Assembly (NCBI RefSeq): GCF_002224125.1
Contig: NZ_NCSM01000087.1
Location: 1 to 61,157, forward strand
DNA from: Streptomyces sp. NBS 14/10
Lineage (GTDB): Bacteria > Actinomycetota > Actinomycetes > Streptomycetales > Streptomycetaceae
Direction: 5' to 3'
DNA: 61,157 bases
Shown: one piece after another, positions 41,257 to 50,297 of the stretch
Position numbering within the stretch: the stretch's first letter is position 1
Layout: each line of letters opens with the position of its first letter
Translations under genes and position numbers: made by a program
Notes under the pieces: generated by a model
Database searches by the model: none
Told to the model about the DNA's origin: nothing
The model's input: the letters and a program-made list of their open reading frames with translations, nothing else

Positions 41257-42831
41257 ATGCCTGGACAGGCCGAAGCACAGCCATCCGACAGACGCCCATC
41301 CGACAGACGTCGATTCCTCGCCGCCGCCGGCGCCGCGGCCGTCGGCGCGGCAACCGTGGGCCAGTTGGCCCTCGCGGGCACCGCGCGCGCCGCGGATCCC
41401 GCGCTCCCCAGCGGCGTTTTCACCCTGGGCGTGGCCTCGGGTGACCCGCTGCCCGACGGGGTGGTGCTGTGGACCCGCCTCGCCCCCGACCCGCTGAACG
41501 GCGGCGGCATGCCCGACCGGGCCGTCGACGTCGCCTGGCAGGTGGCCGAGGACCCGCGCTTCCGGCGCACCGTCAGGCAGGGGACCGCACAGGCCCTGCC
41601 CGCCCTCGGACACAGCGTCCACGTGGACGTACGCGGTCTGCGGCCGCACCGCGAGTACTGGTACCGGTTCCGCGCCGCCGACCAGATATCCCCGGCCGGC
41701 CGCACCCGCACCGCCCCCTCGCCGCACGTCGCCACCCCGCTGCGGCTGGCCCTGGCCTCGTGCCAGAACTGGCAGCACGGCTACTTCACGCCGTACGCCG
41801 ACATGGCCGAACAGGACCCGGACGCCGTGCTGTTCATCGGCGACTACATCTACGAGAGCACGCCCGCCGCCACCGGCGCACGCCGCCACGAGGGCAAGGG
41901 CGAGCCGTACTCGCTCGTCCAGTACCGCAACCGCTACGCCCAGTACCACACCGACCCCGACCTCGCCCGGATGCACGCTCAGGCGCCCTGGATCGTCACC
42001 TTCGACGACCACGAGGTGGACAACGACTGGGCGGGCGAGATCCCCCAGGACCCGGACAAGCAGTCGCACGACGCGTTCGTCGCCCGGCTCACCGCCGCCT
42101 ACCAGGCGTACTACGAGCACATGCCGGTGCGCGCCACCGCGGTGCCCAACGGCCCGCACATCAAGATGTACCGCAGCCTGGACTTCGGCAGCCTGGCCCG
42201 GCTGCAGGTGCTGGACACCCGGCAGTACCGCAGCGACCAGGTCACCACACAGGAGGCCGCGCAGAACCCGCTGCTGACGATGCTCGGCGCCGAGCAGAAG
42301 CAGTGGCTGCTGGACGGGCTGCGCCGCTCGCCCGCCCGCTGGAACCTGATCGGTTCACAGATCATGATGGCCGAGACCGACCGGCTCGCGGGCCCCGGCA
42401 AGCTCTGGTTCTACGACGCCTGGGACGGCTACCAGGCGGAGCGCAATGAGCTGATGGCCGAGTTCGCCCAGGTCCGCAACCCGGTGGTGCTCTCCGGGGA
42501 CCGCCATCTGACCATGATCAGCGACCTCAAGCGGGACTTCGCCGACCCCGCCTCGCAGGTGGTGGGGGCCGAGTTCGTGGGCACGTCCATCTCCTCGAAC
42601 GGGGACCAGGACCAAGTCGCCTTCCACGCCGAGTTCGACCCGCTGGTGCCCGACAACCCGCACTGGAAGCTCCTCGACGCCCACCGCGGATACCACCTCT
42701 TCGACATCGACCGCGGCGGTATCGACGCCCAGGTACGGATCGTGGACACCGTGGTCCAGCCTCAGTCGGCGGCGCGGACCCTGGCGCGGCTGCGGGTGGA
42801 GAACGGACGGCCCGGGGTCGAGCTCGCCTGA
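41257..42831 (+). CDS. phoD: Secreted alkaline phosphatase, PhoD family
   Basis: A 524-residue phosphatase/phosphodiesterase. A Tat signal is clear: DRRRFLAAAGA at about 16-26 and a hydrophobic stretch, with cleavage likely near ARA-A (residue 45). After a PhoD N-terminal domain come the metallophosphatase motifs FIGDYIYE, FDDHEVDNDW, and LSGDRHLTMI near the C-terminus. PhoD releases phosphate from phosphodiesters outside the cell under phosphate starvation. A PHO box upstream supports PhoP control. Confidence 0.94.
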   Translation: MPGQAEAQPSDRRPSDRRRFLAAAGAAAVGAATVGQLALAGTARAADPALPSGVFTLGVASGDPLPDGVVLWTRLAPDPLNGGGMPDRAVDVAWQVAEDPRFRRTVRQGTAQALPALGHSVHVDVRGLRPHREYWYRFRAADQISPAGRTRTAPSPHVATPLRLALASCQNWQHGYFTPYADMAEQDPDAVLFIGDYIYESTPAATGARRHEGKGEPYSLVQYRNRYAQYHTDPDLARMHAQAPWIVTFDDHEVDNDWAGEIPQDPDKQSHDAFVARLTAAYQAYYEHMPVRATAVPNGPHIKMYRSLDFGSLARLQVLDTRQYRSDQVTTQEAAQNPLLTMLGAEQKQWLLDGLRRSPARWNLIGSQIMMAETDRLAGPGKLWFYDAWDGYQAERNELMAEFAQVRNPVVLSGDRHLTMISDLKRDFADPASQVVGAEFVGTSISSNGDQDQVAFHAEFDPLVPDNPHWKLLDAHRGYHLFDIDRGGIDAQVRIVDTVVQPQSAARTLARLRVENGRPGVELA

Positions 42832-42848
42832 CCCCAGGCCCGCACCAC

Positions 42849-42892
42849 CGCCACTGCCGCCAGGGCCCTGACGCCACTGCCGCCAGGGCCCT
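42849..42892. repeat. 21-bp direct duplication after phoD
   Basis: A 21-bp sequence containing AGGGCCCT occurs at 42849-42869 and 42872-42892. It lies between the convergent phoD and MFS genes. The internal palindromes may serve as a weak terminator. Otherwise nothing is seen. Confidence 0.55.
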
Positions 42893-42907
42893 TAACAGGG
42901 ACGGGGC

Positions 42908-44413
42908 TCAGCCCTGGCGTACCGGCCGCGGTCCGGCCGGTACGCCGGCGGCGGTGGCGGAGGGCCGGTCCGCGCCCTTCCCCGGTATCAGCGCGGCGAT
43001 CAGCAGCGCCACCACCGCACCGCCGGCGCCCATGGCGAAGGCGGTGCGGAAACCGTTCTCGGAGGGCACCGCCAACGGGCCGAGACGGGTGGTCATATGG
43101 GCGAGGACCACGCCGACCACCGCGCTGGAGGTCGAGGTGCCGATGGCCCGCATCAGGGTGTTCAGGCCGTTGGCCGCGCCCGTTTCGGACACCGGCACCG
43201 CGGACATGATCAGCGCCGGCATGGCGGCGTACGCGAAGCCGATCCCGGCGCCGATGACACAGGAGACCAGGACGATCTGCCAGACCTCGGCCATGAGGAC
43301 GATGGCCAGCAGATAGCCGACGGCGATCACCGCGGAGCCGAGCAGCAGCGAGACCTTGGGCCCCCAGGTGGCGGTGATCCGCGCGGAGACCGGCGACACG
43401 GCCATCATCACCAGCCCGGAGGGGCCCAGGCACAGACCCGCCGTCATCATCGACTGGCCCAGGCCATAGCCGGTGACCTCCGGCAGCTGGAGCAACTGCG
43501 GCAGCGCCAGCGACATGCCGTACATCGCGAAGCCGATCACGATCGAGGCGAGATTGGTCAGCAGCACCTGCCGGCGCGCCGTGGTGCGCAGATCCACCAG
43601 CGGCGCTCCGGTGCGCAGCTCCCACCGCCCCCACAGCAGCAGGATCACCACCGCCGCGCTGAACAGCCCGTCGGTGAGCGCGCTGGTCCACCCCCAGTCC
43701 GCGCCCTTGGAGACCGCCAGCAGCAGACACAGCAGTCCGGCCGAAAGACCGATCGCCCCCACCACGTCGAATCTGCCGCCGCCGTGGACAGGGGACTCCG
43801 GCACCACCGCCAGCACCAGCGCGATCACCACCACGCCGGCGGCCGCCGACACCCAGAACAGCACATGCCAGTCGGCGTGTTCGGCCAGGGCCGCGGCGCC
43901 GGGCAGCCCCAGCGCGCCGCCCACGCCCAGCGATGAACTCATCAGCGCCATGGCCGAGCCCAGCCGCTCGGCCGGGAGTTCGTCGCGCATGATGCTGATG
44001 CCCAGCGGGATGACACCCGACGAGAAGCCCTGCAGCGTACGGCCGACGACCATGGGCGCCAGCGAGTCGCTGAGCGCGCACACCACCGACCCGGCCACCA
44101 GCATCCCCAGGCTGATCAGCAGCATCCGCCGCTTGCCGTACATGTCCCCGAGCCGCCCCAGCACGGGGGTGGCCACCGCGCCCGCCAGCAGCGTGGCGGT
44201 GATCGCCCACGAGGCGTCCGAGGCCGAGGTGTGCAGCAGCCCCGGGAGGTCCGGGACCAGCGGTACCACGAGCGTCTGCATCAGGGCGACCACGATCCCG
44301 CCGAAGGCGAGCACCGCGACCACCGGTCCGGTGCGTGGCGGGTGGGTGTCCGCCGTCGTCTCGGCGGTATGGGGCGCTTGGGCCACGGGTGTCCTCCGGA
44401 GTGCCGACGACAC
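42908..44413 (-). CDS. MFS multidrug transporter, EmrB/QacA-like (14-helix type)
   Basis: A 501-residue exporter. Motif A reads GRLGDMYGKRRML between helices 2 and 3, and motif C-like glycine-rich SSSLGVGGALGLPGAAAL appears in helix 5. The overall length fits the DHA2 (14-helix) drug/H+ antiporters. GTG start at 44413. It stands alone, and its substrate is unknown. Confidence 0.88.
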   Translation of the reverse strand: MSSALRRTPVAQAPHTAETTADTHPPRTGPVVAVLAFGGIVVALMQTLVVPLVPDLPGLLHTSASDASWAITATLLAGAVATPVLGRLGDMYGKRRMLLISLGMLVAGSVVCALSDSLAPMVVGRTLQGFSSGVIPLGISIMRDELPAERLGSAMALMSSSLGVGGALGLPGAAALAEHADWHVLFWVSAAAGVVVIALVLAVVPESPVHGGGRFDVVGAIGLSAGLLCLLLAVSKGADWGWTSALTDGLFSAAVVILLLWGRWELRTGAPLVDLRTTARRQVLLTNLASIVIGFAMYGMSLALPQLLQLPEVTGYGLGQSMMTAGLCLGPSGLVMMAVSPVSARITATWGPKVSLLLGSAVIAVGYLLAIVLMAEVWQIVLVSCVIGAGIGFAYAAMPALIMSAVPVSETGAANGLNTLMRAIGTSTSSAVVGVVLAHMTTRLGPLAVPSENGFRTAFAMGAGGAVVALLIAALIPGKGADRPSATAAGVPAGPRPVRQG

Positions 44414-44497
44414 GGAACGCGCCGTGCCGCCGCTGCTGTATGACGTCCCCTCAGGGGAGCGGCGGCAAGTGTCGCATATTTTTGTGTAACGCGTACG

Positions 44498-46102
44498 TCA
44501 AATCTGGGCGGGGTCGGCGACCTCGCCCAAGTAGGCGTATTTCTCCCGGAGTTCACGCTTGAGGATCTTGCCGCTCGGGTTCTTCGGCAGCGACTCGGCG
44601 AAGACCATGTACTTGGGCACCTTGAAGCCCGCCAGCCCCTTCCGGCAGTGCGCGATCAGCTCCTCGGCCGTCGGCCGACTGCCGGGCCCGGTCACCACCA
44701 CCGCCGTCACCGCCTCGATCCAGTACGGGTGCGGCACGCCGAACACCGCGGCCTCCGTGACCGCCGGATGGGCGTGGATGACCTCCTCCACCTCGCGCCC
44801 CGAGACGTTCTCCCCACCGCTGTTGACCATGTCCTTCTTGCGGTCGACGATCGTCAGATATCCCTCCTCGTCGAAGACGCCGAGGTCGCCGCTGTGGAAC
44901 CAGCCGCCCCGGAACGCCTCCGCCGTCCGCTCCGGGTCTCGCCAGTAGCCCGGTGTGACGTGCGGGCCGCGGTGTACGATCTCGCCGACCGTCCCCGGAG
45001 CCACCGGGCGGTCCCGCTCATCGACGAGCCGGGTCTCCACATGCAGACCGGGCCGCCCCGCCGAACCCGCCTTGCGCTCCTGGTCGGCCGGGCCCAGCAC
45101 GGTCGCGATCGGCGACATCTCGGTCTGCCCGTAGAAGTTGTACAGCGCCAGGCCCGGCAGCCGCCGGCGCAGCTCGGCCAGTACGGGCACCGGCATGGCC
45201 GCGGCGCCGTAGTAGCCCTTGCGCAGCGAGGACAGGTCATGGCGGTCGAACTCCGGGTGGCGCAGCAGCGAGATCCACACGGTCGGCGGCGCGAACAGCT
45301 TGGTCGCCCGCTCGGCCGCCACCGCCGCGAGCAGCGCCGCCGGATCCGGGCCGGGGAGGACGACCGAGGTGGCGCCGAGGTAGACGTCCGGGGTGAGAAA
45401 GGCGTGCAGCTGGGCGCAGTGGTACAGCGGCAGCGCGTGGACCTCCACATCGTCGCCCGACATGCCGCCGTCGACGATCGCCGTCTGGTACTGGGAGATG
45501 AGACCGCGGCTGGTCATGATGGCGCCCTTGGGCCGCGACTCGGTGCCCGAGGTGTACATCAGCTGTACGGGCTCGTCGTCGGCCACCACCGGGTCGGGCA
45601 CCGGATGGCCCTCCTCCGCGCCCAGCGCCGCCAGGTCCTCCCAGCCGGCCCGCCCCTCCGGCCCGCCGATCGCGGCCCGCAGCGCGATCCGCGGCGGCGC
45701 GGCCTCGGCCAAGGCGGTGTCCGCGGCGCCGATCAGGTCGGCGCCCGCGATGACGCCGACGGCGCCGGAGTGGCGCAGTACGTACGCGACCTCCGGCGGC
45801 GTCAGCATGAAGTTGACCGGCACCGACACCGCCCCCAGCCGGGCGAGCGCGAAGTAGGCCACCACGAAACCGTGCGAGTTGCGGGCGTACAACACGACCC
45901 GGTCGCCCTGGGCGACCCCCCGGGCCGCGAACGCCCCCGCGGTCCGGCTCACCAGCGCGTCCAGCTCCGCGTACGTCTGACGGAGCGCGCCGAACACGAC
46001 CGCCGTCCTGGCGGGCACCCGCGCCGCGGTCCGCGACAGCAGGTCGGCGATGCCATGGCGGCGGGCGCGCGCGACGTCCGCGGGCAGGGAAGGTGCGGTC
46101 AC
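44498..46102 (-). CDS. Acyl-CoA synthetase / AMP-dependent ligase
   Basis: A 534-residue ANL-superfamily enzyme. The P-loop-like motif is YTSGTESRPKGA; A5 is YNFYGQTEMS; GWFHSGDLGVFDEEGYLTIVDRKKDM and the final PKNPSGKILKRELR (with the catalytic Lys) complete the set. It activates a fatty or aromatic acid as the acyl-AMP and then the CoA thioester. It is divergent from a TetR gene that likely controls it. The exact acid is not predictable. Confidence 0.92.
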   Translation of the reverse strand: MTAPSLPADVARARRHGIADLLSRTAARVPARTAVVFGALRQTYAELDALVSRTAGAFAARGVAQGDRVVLYARNSHGFVVAYFALARLGAVSVPVNFMLTPPEVAYVLRHSGAVGVIAGADLIGAADTALAEAAPPRIALRAAIGGPEGRAGWEDLAALGAEEGHPVPDPVVADDEPVQLMYTSGTESRPKGAIMTSRGLISQYQTAIVDGGMSGDDVEVHALPLYHCAQLHAFLTPDVYLGATSVVLPGPDPAALLAAVAAERATKLFAPPTVWISLLRHPEFDRHDLSSLRKGYYGAAAMPVPVLAELRRRLPGLALYNFYGQTEMSPIATVLGPADQERKAGSAGRPGLHVETRLVDERDRPVAPGTVGEIVHRGPHVTPGYWRDPERTAEAFRGGWFHSGDLGVFDEEGYLTIVDRKKDMVNSGGENVSGREVEEVIHAHPAVTEAAVFGVPHPYWIEAVTAVVVTGPGSRPTAEELIAHCRKGLAGFKVPKYMVFAESLPKNPSGKILKRELREKYAYLGEVADPAQI

Positions 46103-46266
46103 CGGAGATCTCCCGAGGTGAGGGGGCGGGACATAACGCTCGCCACGCTGACACGGCCCGCGGGGCCCGGCAAGGGACGCGACACGGGCACCGCGCCCGG
46201 GCCGTAGCCTTGACCCCCGGTGCCCGCGTCGGCGGGCGGGGGACGGACGGAAGAGGGATGCACCGG

Positions 46267-46929
46267 ATGGCGCAGCAGGCGGACGGGACGGCCCGCAGGG
46301 GAAGGGGGCGTCCGCCGCGTCTGTCGCGCGATCAGATCGTCCGCGCCGCCGCGGAACTGGCGGCGCGTGAGCCCGGGGGCGTGCTGACGATCAAACGGGT
46401 CGCCGAGGCCGTGGACTCCGCCCCCATGGCCCTCTACCGCTACTTCCCGGACCGCGACGATCTGCTGCAGGCCGTCGCCGACCGGATCATCGCGGACGCG
46501 GAGCACACCGAACCGCCCGGTGACACCTGGCAGGACCAGCTGGGCGCCTGGATGCACACCAGCCGCGAGCGCCTGCGGCCCTACCGGCAGCTGCTCTCCT
46601 ATATGGCCGCGACCGAACAGCCCGCGTGGGTGCCCGCGCTGGTCACCCTCACCCGTGTGCTGCGCCCGCTGCGGCTGGGCGAGGACGAACTCGCCCTGGC
46701 CGTCACCCTCGTCTGCTCCACCGTCATCGGCCATGCCGTGTACGAGACCCACCGGCGCCCCGCCGAGCAGAAGATGGCCGGGCTGCTGGAGGCCCTGGCG
46801 CTGCGCCCCCAGGAGGAGCAGGAGGCCGTGGCCCCGCTGCTGCCCAGGCTGCCGGACGCCCAGCGCCGGCTGTACGACGTGGTGGTCGACCGCACCATTG
46901 CGGCGGTGGAGGCCCTGGCCACGGGGTGA
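46267..46929 (+). CDS. TetR-family regulator
   Basis: A 220-residue repressor. The N-terminal helix-turn-helix reads QIVRAAAELAAREPGGVLTIKRVAEAVDSAPMALYRYFPDRDDLL, and the C-terminal ligand domain is of the TetR_C type with DTWQDQLGAWMHTSRERLRPYRQLL. The ATG at 46267 sits 9 bases after AGAGGG; an ATG at 46258 would leave no spacing. Divergent from the acyl-CoA ligase gene. Confidence 0.88.
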   Translation: MAQQADGTARRGRGRPPRLSRDQIVRAAAELAAREPGGVLTIKRVAEAVDSAPMALYRYFPDRDDLLQAVADRIIADAEHTEPPGDTWQDQLGAWMHTSRERLRPYRQLLSYMAATEQPAWVPALVTLTRVLRPLRLGEDELALAVTLVCSTVIGHAVYETHRRPAEQKMAGLLEALALRPQEEQEAVAPLLPRLPDAQRRLYDVVVDRTIAAVEALATG

Positions 46930-46957
46930 ATCGCGGGGCTCAGCGCCCCGCGGGGGT

Positions 46958-47338
46958 TCATCCCTCGGGCGGGGTCCAGTCCGCGATCAGGCCGAGCAGC
47001 CCGGGAAACCGCGCCTGAAGATCGTCGATACGCACATGGCTGCGGCGCTCCAGCCCGTACTGGCGCTGCCGGATCAGCCCTGCGTCGCGCAGGGCGCGGA
47101 AGTGGTGGGTGAGCGAGGACTTCGGGCGGTCGATGCCGAACCAGCCGCACGGGTGGTCGTACGCCTCCGACTCCAGCAGCAGCGTGCGGACCACGCCCAT
47201 GCGCAGAGGGTCGCTCAGCGCGCCCATCACCACCTCGAGGCGCAGCTCGTCGCGGGCGGGCTCGGGCAGGGGTTCCGGCAGGTCCGCGGGGGCGGGGCAG
47301 GGGGCGGCGAACCTGTGGGCCGTGGCGGTCTGCGGCAT
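46958..47338 (-). CDS. ArsR-family regulator
   Basis: A 126-residue winged-helix repressor. The DNA-binding part is PLRMGVVRTLLL then PKSSLTHHFRALRDAGLIRQRQYGLERRSHVR. No clear metal-binding CxC motif is seen (only isolated Cys), so a non-metal effector is likely. The ATG at 47338 has GGAGG 8 bases upstream. It is divergent from an MFS gene, with repeated operator-like sequences between them. Confidence 0.88.
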   Translation of the reverse strand: MPQTATAHRFAAPCPAPADLPEPLPEPARDELRLEVVMGALSDPLRMGVVRTLLLESEAYDHPCGWFGIDRPKSSLTHHFRALRDAGLIRQRQYGLERRSHVRIDDLQARFPGLLGLIADWTPPEG

Positions 47339-47372
47339 CCACGTCACCTCCATTGAGACAGCGCAACCATCA

Positions 47373-47441
47373 GTACGAGTTGAATCGTACAGGAGTTTAT
47401 GTTCGACTCTTCTCGTACTAGTGGTTCGACTTTTCTCGTAC
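47373..47441. promoter_or_regulatory. Three related 18-bp operator-like sites between the ArsR and MFS genes
   Basis: GTTCGACTCTTCTCGTAC at 47401-47418 and the same with one change at 47424-47441 (period 23) are direct repeats. GTACGAGTTGAATCGTAC at 47373-47390 is a close inverted version. Together they point to a GTACGAGNNNANTCGNAC-type site bound three times by the ArsR protein. Confidence 0.65.
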
Positions 47442-47470
47442 AGCCTGCTGTGCGGTTTGGAGGAGGCTCC

Positions 47471-48703
47471 ATGGGGAGCGCAACGAGCGCCCGGCACACC
47501 GAAACCCCGGTGACGCCGCGCCGGGAAGTCTGGTTCGCGGCGTGGCCGGTGACCGCCGTGTTCATCCTGTCCAACACGGCGACCCCGCTCTACGTCCTGT
47601 GGCGGCAGGAGCTCGGGTTCTCCTCCGGGATGCTGACCGTCGTCTTCGCCTGTTACATCGTGGGTCTGATCGCGGCCCTGCTGGTGGCCGGGGTGGTGTC
47701 GGACCGGGTCGGCCGCAAGCCGGTGCTGCTGCCGGCGCTCGCGCTGGGGATCGTGGCCAGTGTGCTGTTCGCGACGGCCGGTTCGATCGTGGCGCTCGCG
47801 CTCGCCCGGCTGCTGAGCGGGGTGGCGGTCGGCTCCATCGTCTCGGCGGGCATGGCAGCCGTGACCGATGTCGCGGGACCGGATCGCAAGCGGCTCGCCG
47901 CGCTGCTGGCCTCCACGGCCATGGTCCTGGGCGCGGGGCTCGGCCCGCTGCTGGCCGGGATCCTGTCGGAGACCCTGCCCGGCCCCACGGTCACCGTGTT
48001 CCTGGTGGAGATCGCGCTGCTGGTCCTGGCGGTGCTGGCCGTGCTGCGTATGCCGCTGCGCCGCCCCGCCGCCGCGCCCCGCCCCGCCACCGGGCCCCGG
48101 CCCGGCGCCTGGGTCCGGGTGCCGTCCGTACCGCGCGCCAACCGTGTCCATCTCCTGCTGGGCATCGTGGTGTTCGCCCCCGGTATCACCTCCACCTCCT
48201 TCGTCCTCTCGCTCGGCCCCTCACTGCTGGCGGAACTGCTCGGCACCACCAGCCGGGTGGTGGCCGGAGCCACCGCCTTCGTGATGTTCACGGCGGCGAC
48301 CGCCGTCCAGTTCGCCGTGCGTCGGCTGAGGGTGGGCGCCATCCTGACGGCCGGGGCCGCGTCGACCGCCCTGGCCATGGCCTCGCTGGCGCTGGCCGTC
48401 CAGCTGTCCTCCGCCCCGCTGCTGGCCCTTGCGGCGGTCCTGGCCGGCGCGGGGCAGGGGATGGGGCAGTTGGGCGGGCTCACGCTGATCAGCGCCCAGG
48501 TGCCGGCCGCCCGGCTGGCCGAGGCCAACGCGGCGCTGAACGTCGGCGGTTACGTGCCCGCCGGGCTGCTGCCGGTCGCGGTCGGATACCTCAGCGACGC
48601 GGTCGGGCTGTCCCGTGGCACCACCGTCTTCAGCGCCGTCGTCGCGGCCGCCGCGCTCGCCGGAGGCGCCGTCGTGCTGGCCAACCGCCGTACCACCCCC
48701 TGA
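47471..48703 (+). CDS. MFS transporter
   Basis: A 410-residue, 12-helix major facilitator. Motif A is AGVVSDRVGRKPVLL. SGVAVGSIVSAGMAAVTD is a helix-4/5 signature. The ATG at 47471 has AGGAGG upstream. Divergent from ArsR and convergent with the TauE gene (12 bases between stops). Likely a drug or metabolite exporter that ArsR holds off until its ligand is present. Confidence 0.88.
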   Translation: MGSATSARHTETPVTPRREVWFAAWPVTAVFILSNTATPLYVLWRQELGFSSGMLTVVFACYIVGLIAALLVAGVVSDRVGRKPVLLPALALGIVASVLFATAGSIVALALARLLSGVAVGSIVSAGMAAVTDVAGPDRKRLAALLASTAMVLGAGLGPLLAGILSETLPGPTVTVFLVEIALLVLAVLAVLRMPLRRPAAAPRPATGPRPGAWVRVPSVPRANRVHLLLGIVVFAPGITSTSFVLSLGPSLLAELLGTTSRVVAGATAFVMFTAATAVQFAVRRLRVGAILTAGAASTALAMASLALAVQLSSAPLLALAAVLAGAGQGMGQLGGLTLISAQVPAARLAEANAALNVGGYVPAGLLPVAVGYLSDAVGLSRGTTVFSAVVAAAALAGGAVVLANRRTTP

Positions 48704-48715
48704 ACCCGGCTGAAC

Positions 48716-49483
48716 TCAGGTGACCAGCATCTGGACGATGGCCACCGTGCCGACCGTGACGATGAGGGTCCGCAGGACCACGGGGCGCAGCCGACGGCCG
48801 GCCCTGGCGCCGAGTTGGCCGCCGATCGCGGAACCGACCGCGATGAGCGCGACGGCCGTCCAGTCGAACTCCGCGACGAAGAGGAAGAAGAGTGCGGCGA
48901 CCGTGTTGACGAGGGCGGCGAGGACGTTCTTGGTGGCGTTGAGGCGTTGCAGGGGCTCGTCGAGCAGGATGCCCATCAAGGACATGTAGATGATCCCCTG
49001 CGCGGCGGCGAAGTAGCCGCCGTAGACGCTGGCCAGCATCAGGCCGATGAACAGCAGCGGGCCGCCGTCGCGGCGGGCGGTCCGCCCGGCCTTCTCACGG
49101 CGGCTGCGCACCTTCGCGCTGATCACGGGCTGGAGCGCCACCATCAGGAGGGCGAGCCCGACCAGCACGGGGACGATCGTCTCGAACGCCGACGCGGGCA
49201 GGGCCAGCAGCAGCGTGGCGCCGGTCAGGCTGCCCAGCAGGGCGCCGACACCGAACTTCAGGATGCGCCGGCGCTGGCCGCTGAGCTCGCTCCGATAGCC
49301 GATGGCTCCGCTGATGGAGCCGGGGATCAGGCCCAGTGCGTTGGACACCGTGGCGGTGACGGGTGGCAGGCCCGTCGCGAGCAGCACCGGGAAGGTGATC
49401 AGGGTCCCCGAACCGACGACCGTGTTGATGGCGCCGGCACTGGTGCCCGCCACGAAGACGGCGACCATCTCGCCCGGCGTCAT
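48716..49483 (-). CDS. TauE/SafE-family membrane permease
   Basis: A 255-residue protein with 7-8 hydrophobic segments. The family repeats are visible as GAINTVVGSGTLITFPVLLATGLPPVTATVSNALGL and SVYGGYFAAAQGIIYMSLMGILLDEPLQRLNATKNVLAALVN. TauE/SafE proteins transport sulfonates, sulfoacetate or related anions. It converges with the MFS gene. A TetR gene lies upstream on the same strand. Confidence 0.92.
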   Translation of the reverse strand: MTPGEMVAVFVAGTSAGAINTVVGSGTLITFPVLLATGLPPVTATVSNALGLIPGSISGAIGYRSELSGQRRRILKFGVGALLGSLTGATLLLALPASAFETIVPVLVGLALLMVALQPVISAKVRSRREKAGRTARRDGGPLLFIGLMLASVYGGYFAAAQGIIYMSLMGILLDEPLQRLNATKNVLAALVNTVAALFFLFVAEFDWTAVALIAVGSAIGGQLGARAGRRLRPVVLRTLIVTVGTVAIVQMLVT

Positions 49484-49525
49484 TCGGTGTCCTCTTGTGG
49501 AATGTACATGCGCATGGCACAGACA

Positions 49526-50164
49526 CTAAAGGGCCGATGTTTCGGTGTTCACCGAACCCTGCCCCTGCGCCGAACCCTGCCCGGGCATCTCGGGCAGGCC
49601 GTCGAGCAGGGTGCCGAGCGCCACCATGACCAGCGCGCACACCTCGTCCGGATCGGCGTCGGCCAGCGGCTCCTTGCCGACGACCACCCGCATCATGCCG
49701 ATGCCGAGCATCCAGGACAACGCCAGATCCGCGCGCAGCGCACGGTTGTCGGCGCTGCTCAGGGACGCCAGCACCCGGGCGTAGTCGTCGCTGATCGAAC
49801 GTACCGCCGTACCGATCTCGTCACCGCTGCCGACGGAGCGCAGCAGGGTCGCCAGCGCGCGGCTGCCCGGCTCTCTTCCGCGGTGGGCGAGCATCCCGCG
49901 CAGCGCGGCCTGGAGCAGTTCATCGGGCGGGGTGCTGCGCATCTGTTCCTCCCCGTCGTGCGCCACCACCTCGCCGAACAGCGCTCGTTTCGAGCCGAAA
50001 TAGCGGAAGAGCAGCGCCTGGTTCGCCCCGGCCCGGTCCGCGATATCGCGGACCGTCGTCCGCTCGTAACCCCGCTCGGCGAACAGCGCGGACGCGGCCT
50101 CGAGCAACCGCCGCCGAGTGCCCTGCGCATCCCGTCGCCGCCCCTCTGACGTGGTCGTACCCAC
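49526..50164 (-). CDS. TetR-family regulator
   Basis: A 212-residue repressor. Its helix-turn-helix is LLEAASALFAERGYERTTVRDIADRAGANQALLFRYFGSKRALFGEV. The C-terminal domain is TetR_C_17-like, with a disordered Gln/Gly/Ser tail. Divergent from the P450-ferredoxin genes. The perfect palindrome GTAAGCACGTGCTTAC over the P450 promoter is its likely operator. Confidence 0.9.
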   Translation of the reverse strand: MGTTTSEGRRRDAQGTRRRLLEAASALFAERGYERTTVRDIADRAGANQALLFRYFGSKRALFGEVVAHDGEEQMRSTPPDELLQAALRGMLAHRGREPGSRALATLLRSVGSGDEIGTAVRSISDDYARVLASLSSADNRALRADLALSWMLGIGMMRVVVGKEPLADADPDEVCALVMVALGTLLDGLPEMPGQGSAQGQGSVNTETSAL

Positions 50165-50235
50165 CGCGACACTCCTCTCGTCCGCTCTCCGCGGTCCCCC
50201 CGTAGGACCTGCGGATCAACGGCGCAATCGGGCCG

Positions 50236-50282
50236 TTGACCGTACCAAGGCGCGGCCCCTACGTTTGTAAGCACGTGCTTAC
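50236..50282 (+). promoter_or_regulatory. P450 promoter with overlapping TetR operator
   Basis: A -35 TTGACC (50236-50241) and a -10-like TACGTT (50260-50265), 18-bp spacing. A perfect 16-bp palindrome, GTAAGCACGTGCTTAC (50267-50282), follows directly. A repressor bound there would block transcription from this promoter. Confidence 0.7.
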
Positions 50283-50297
50283 GCAAGGGAGGTCACG

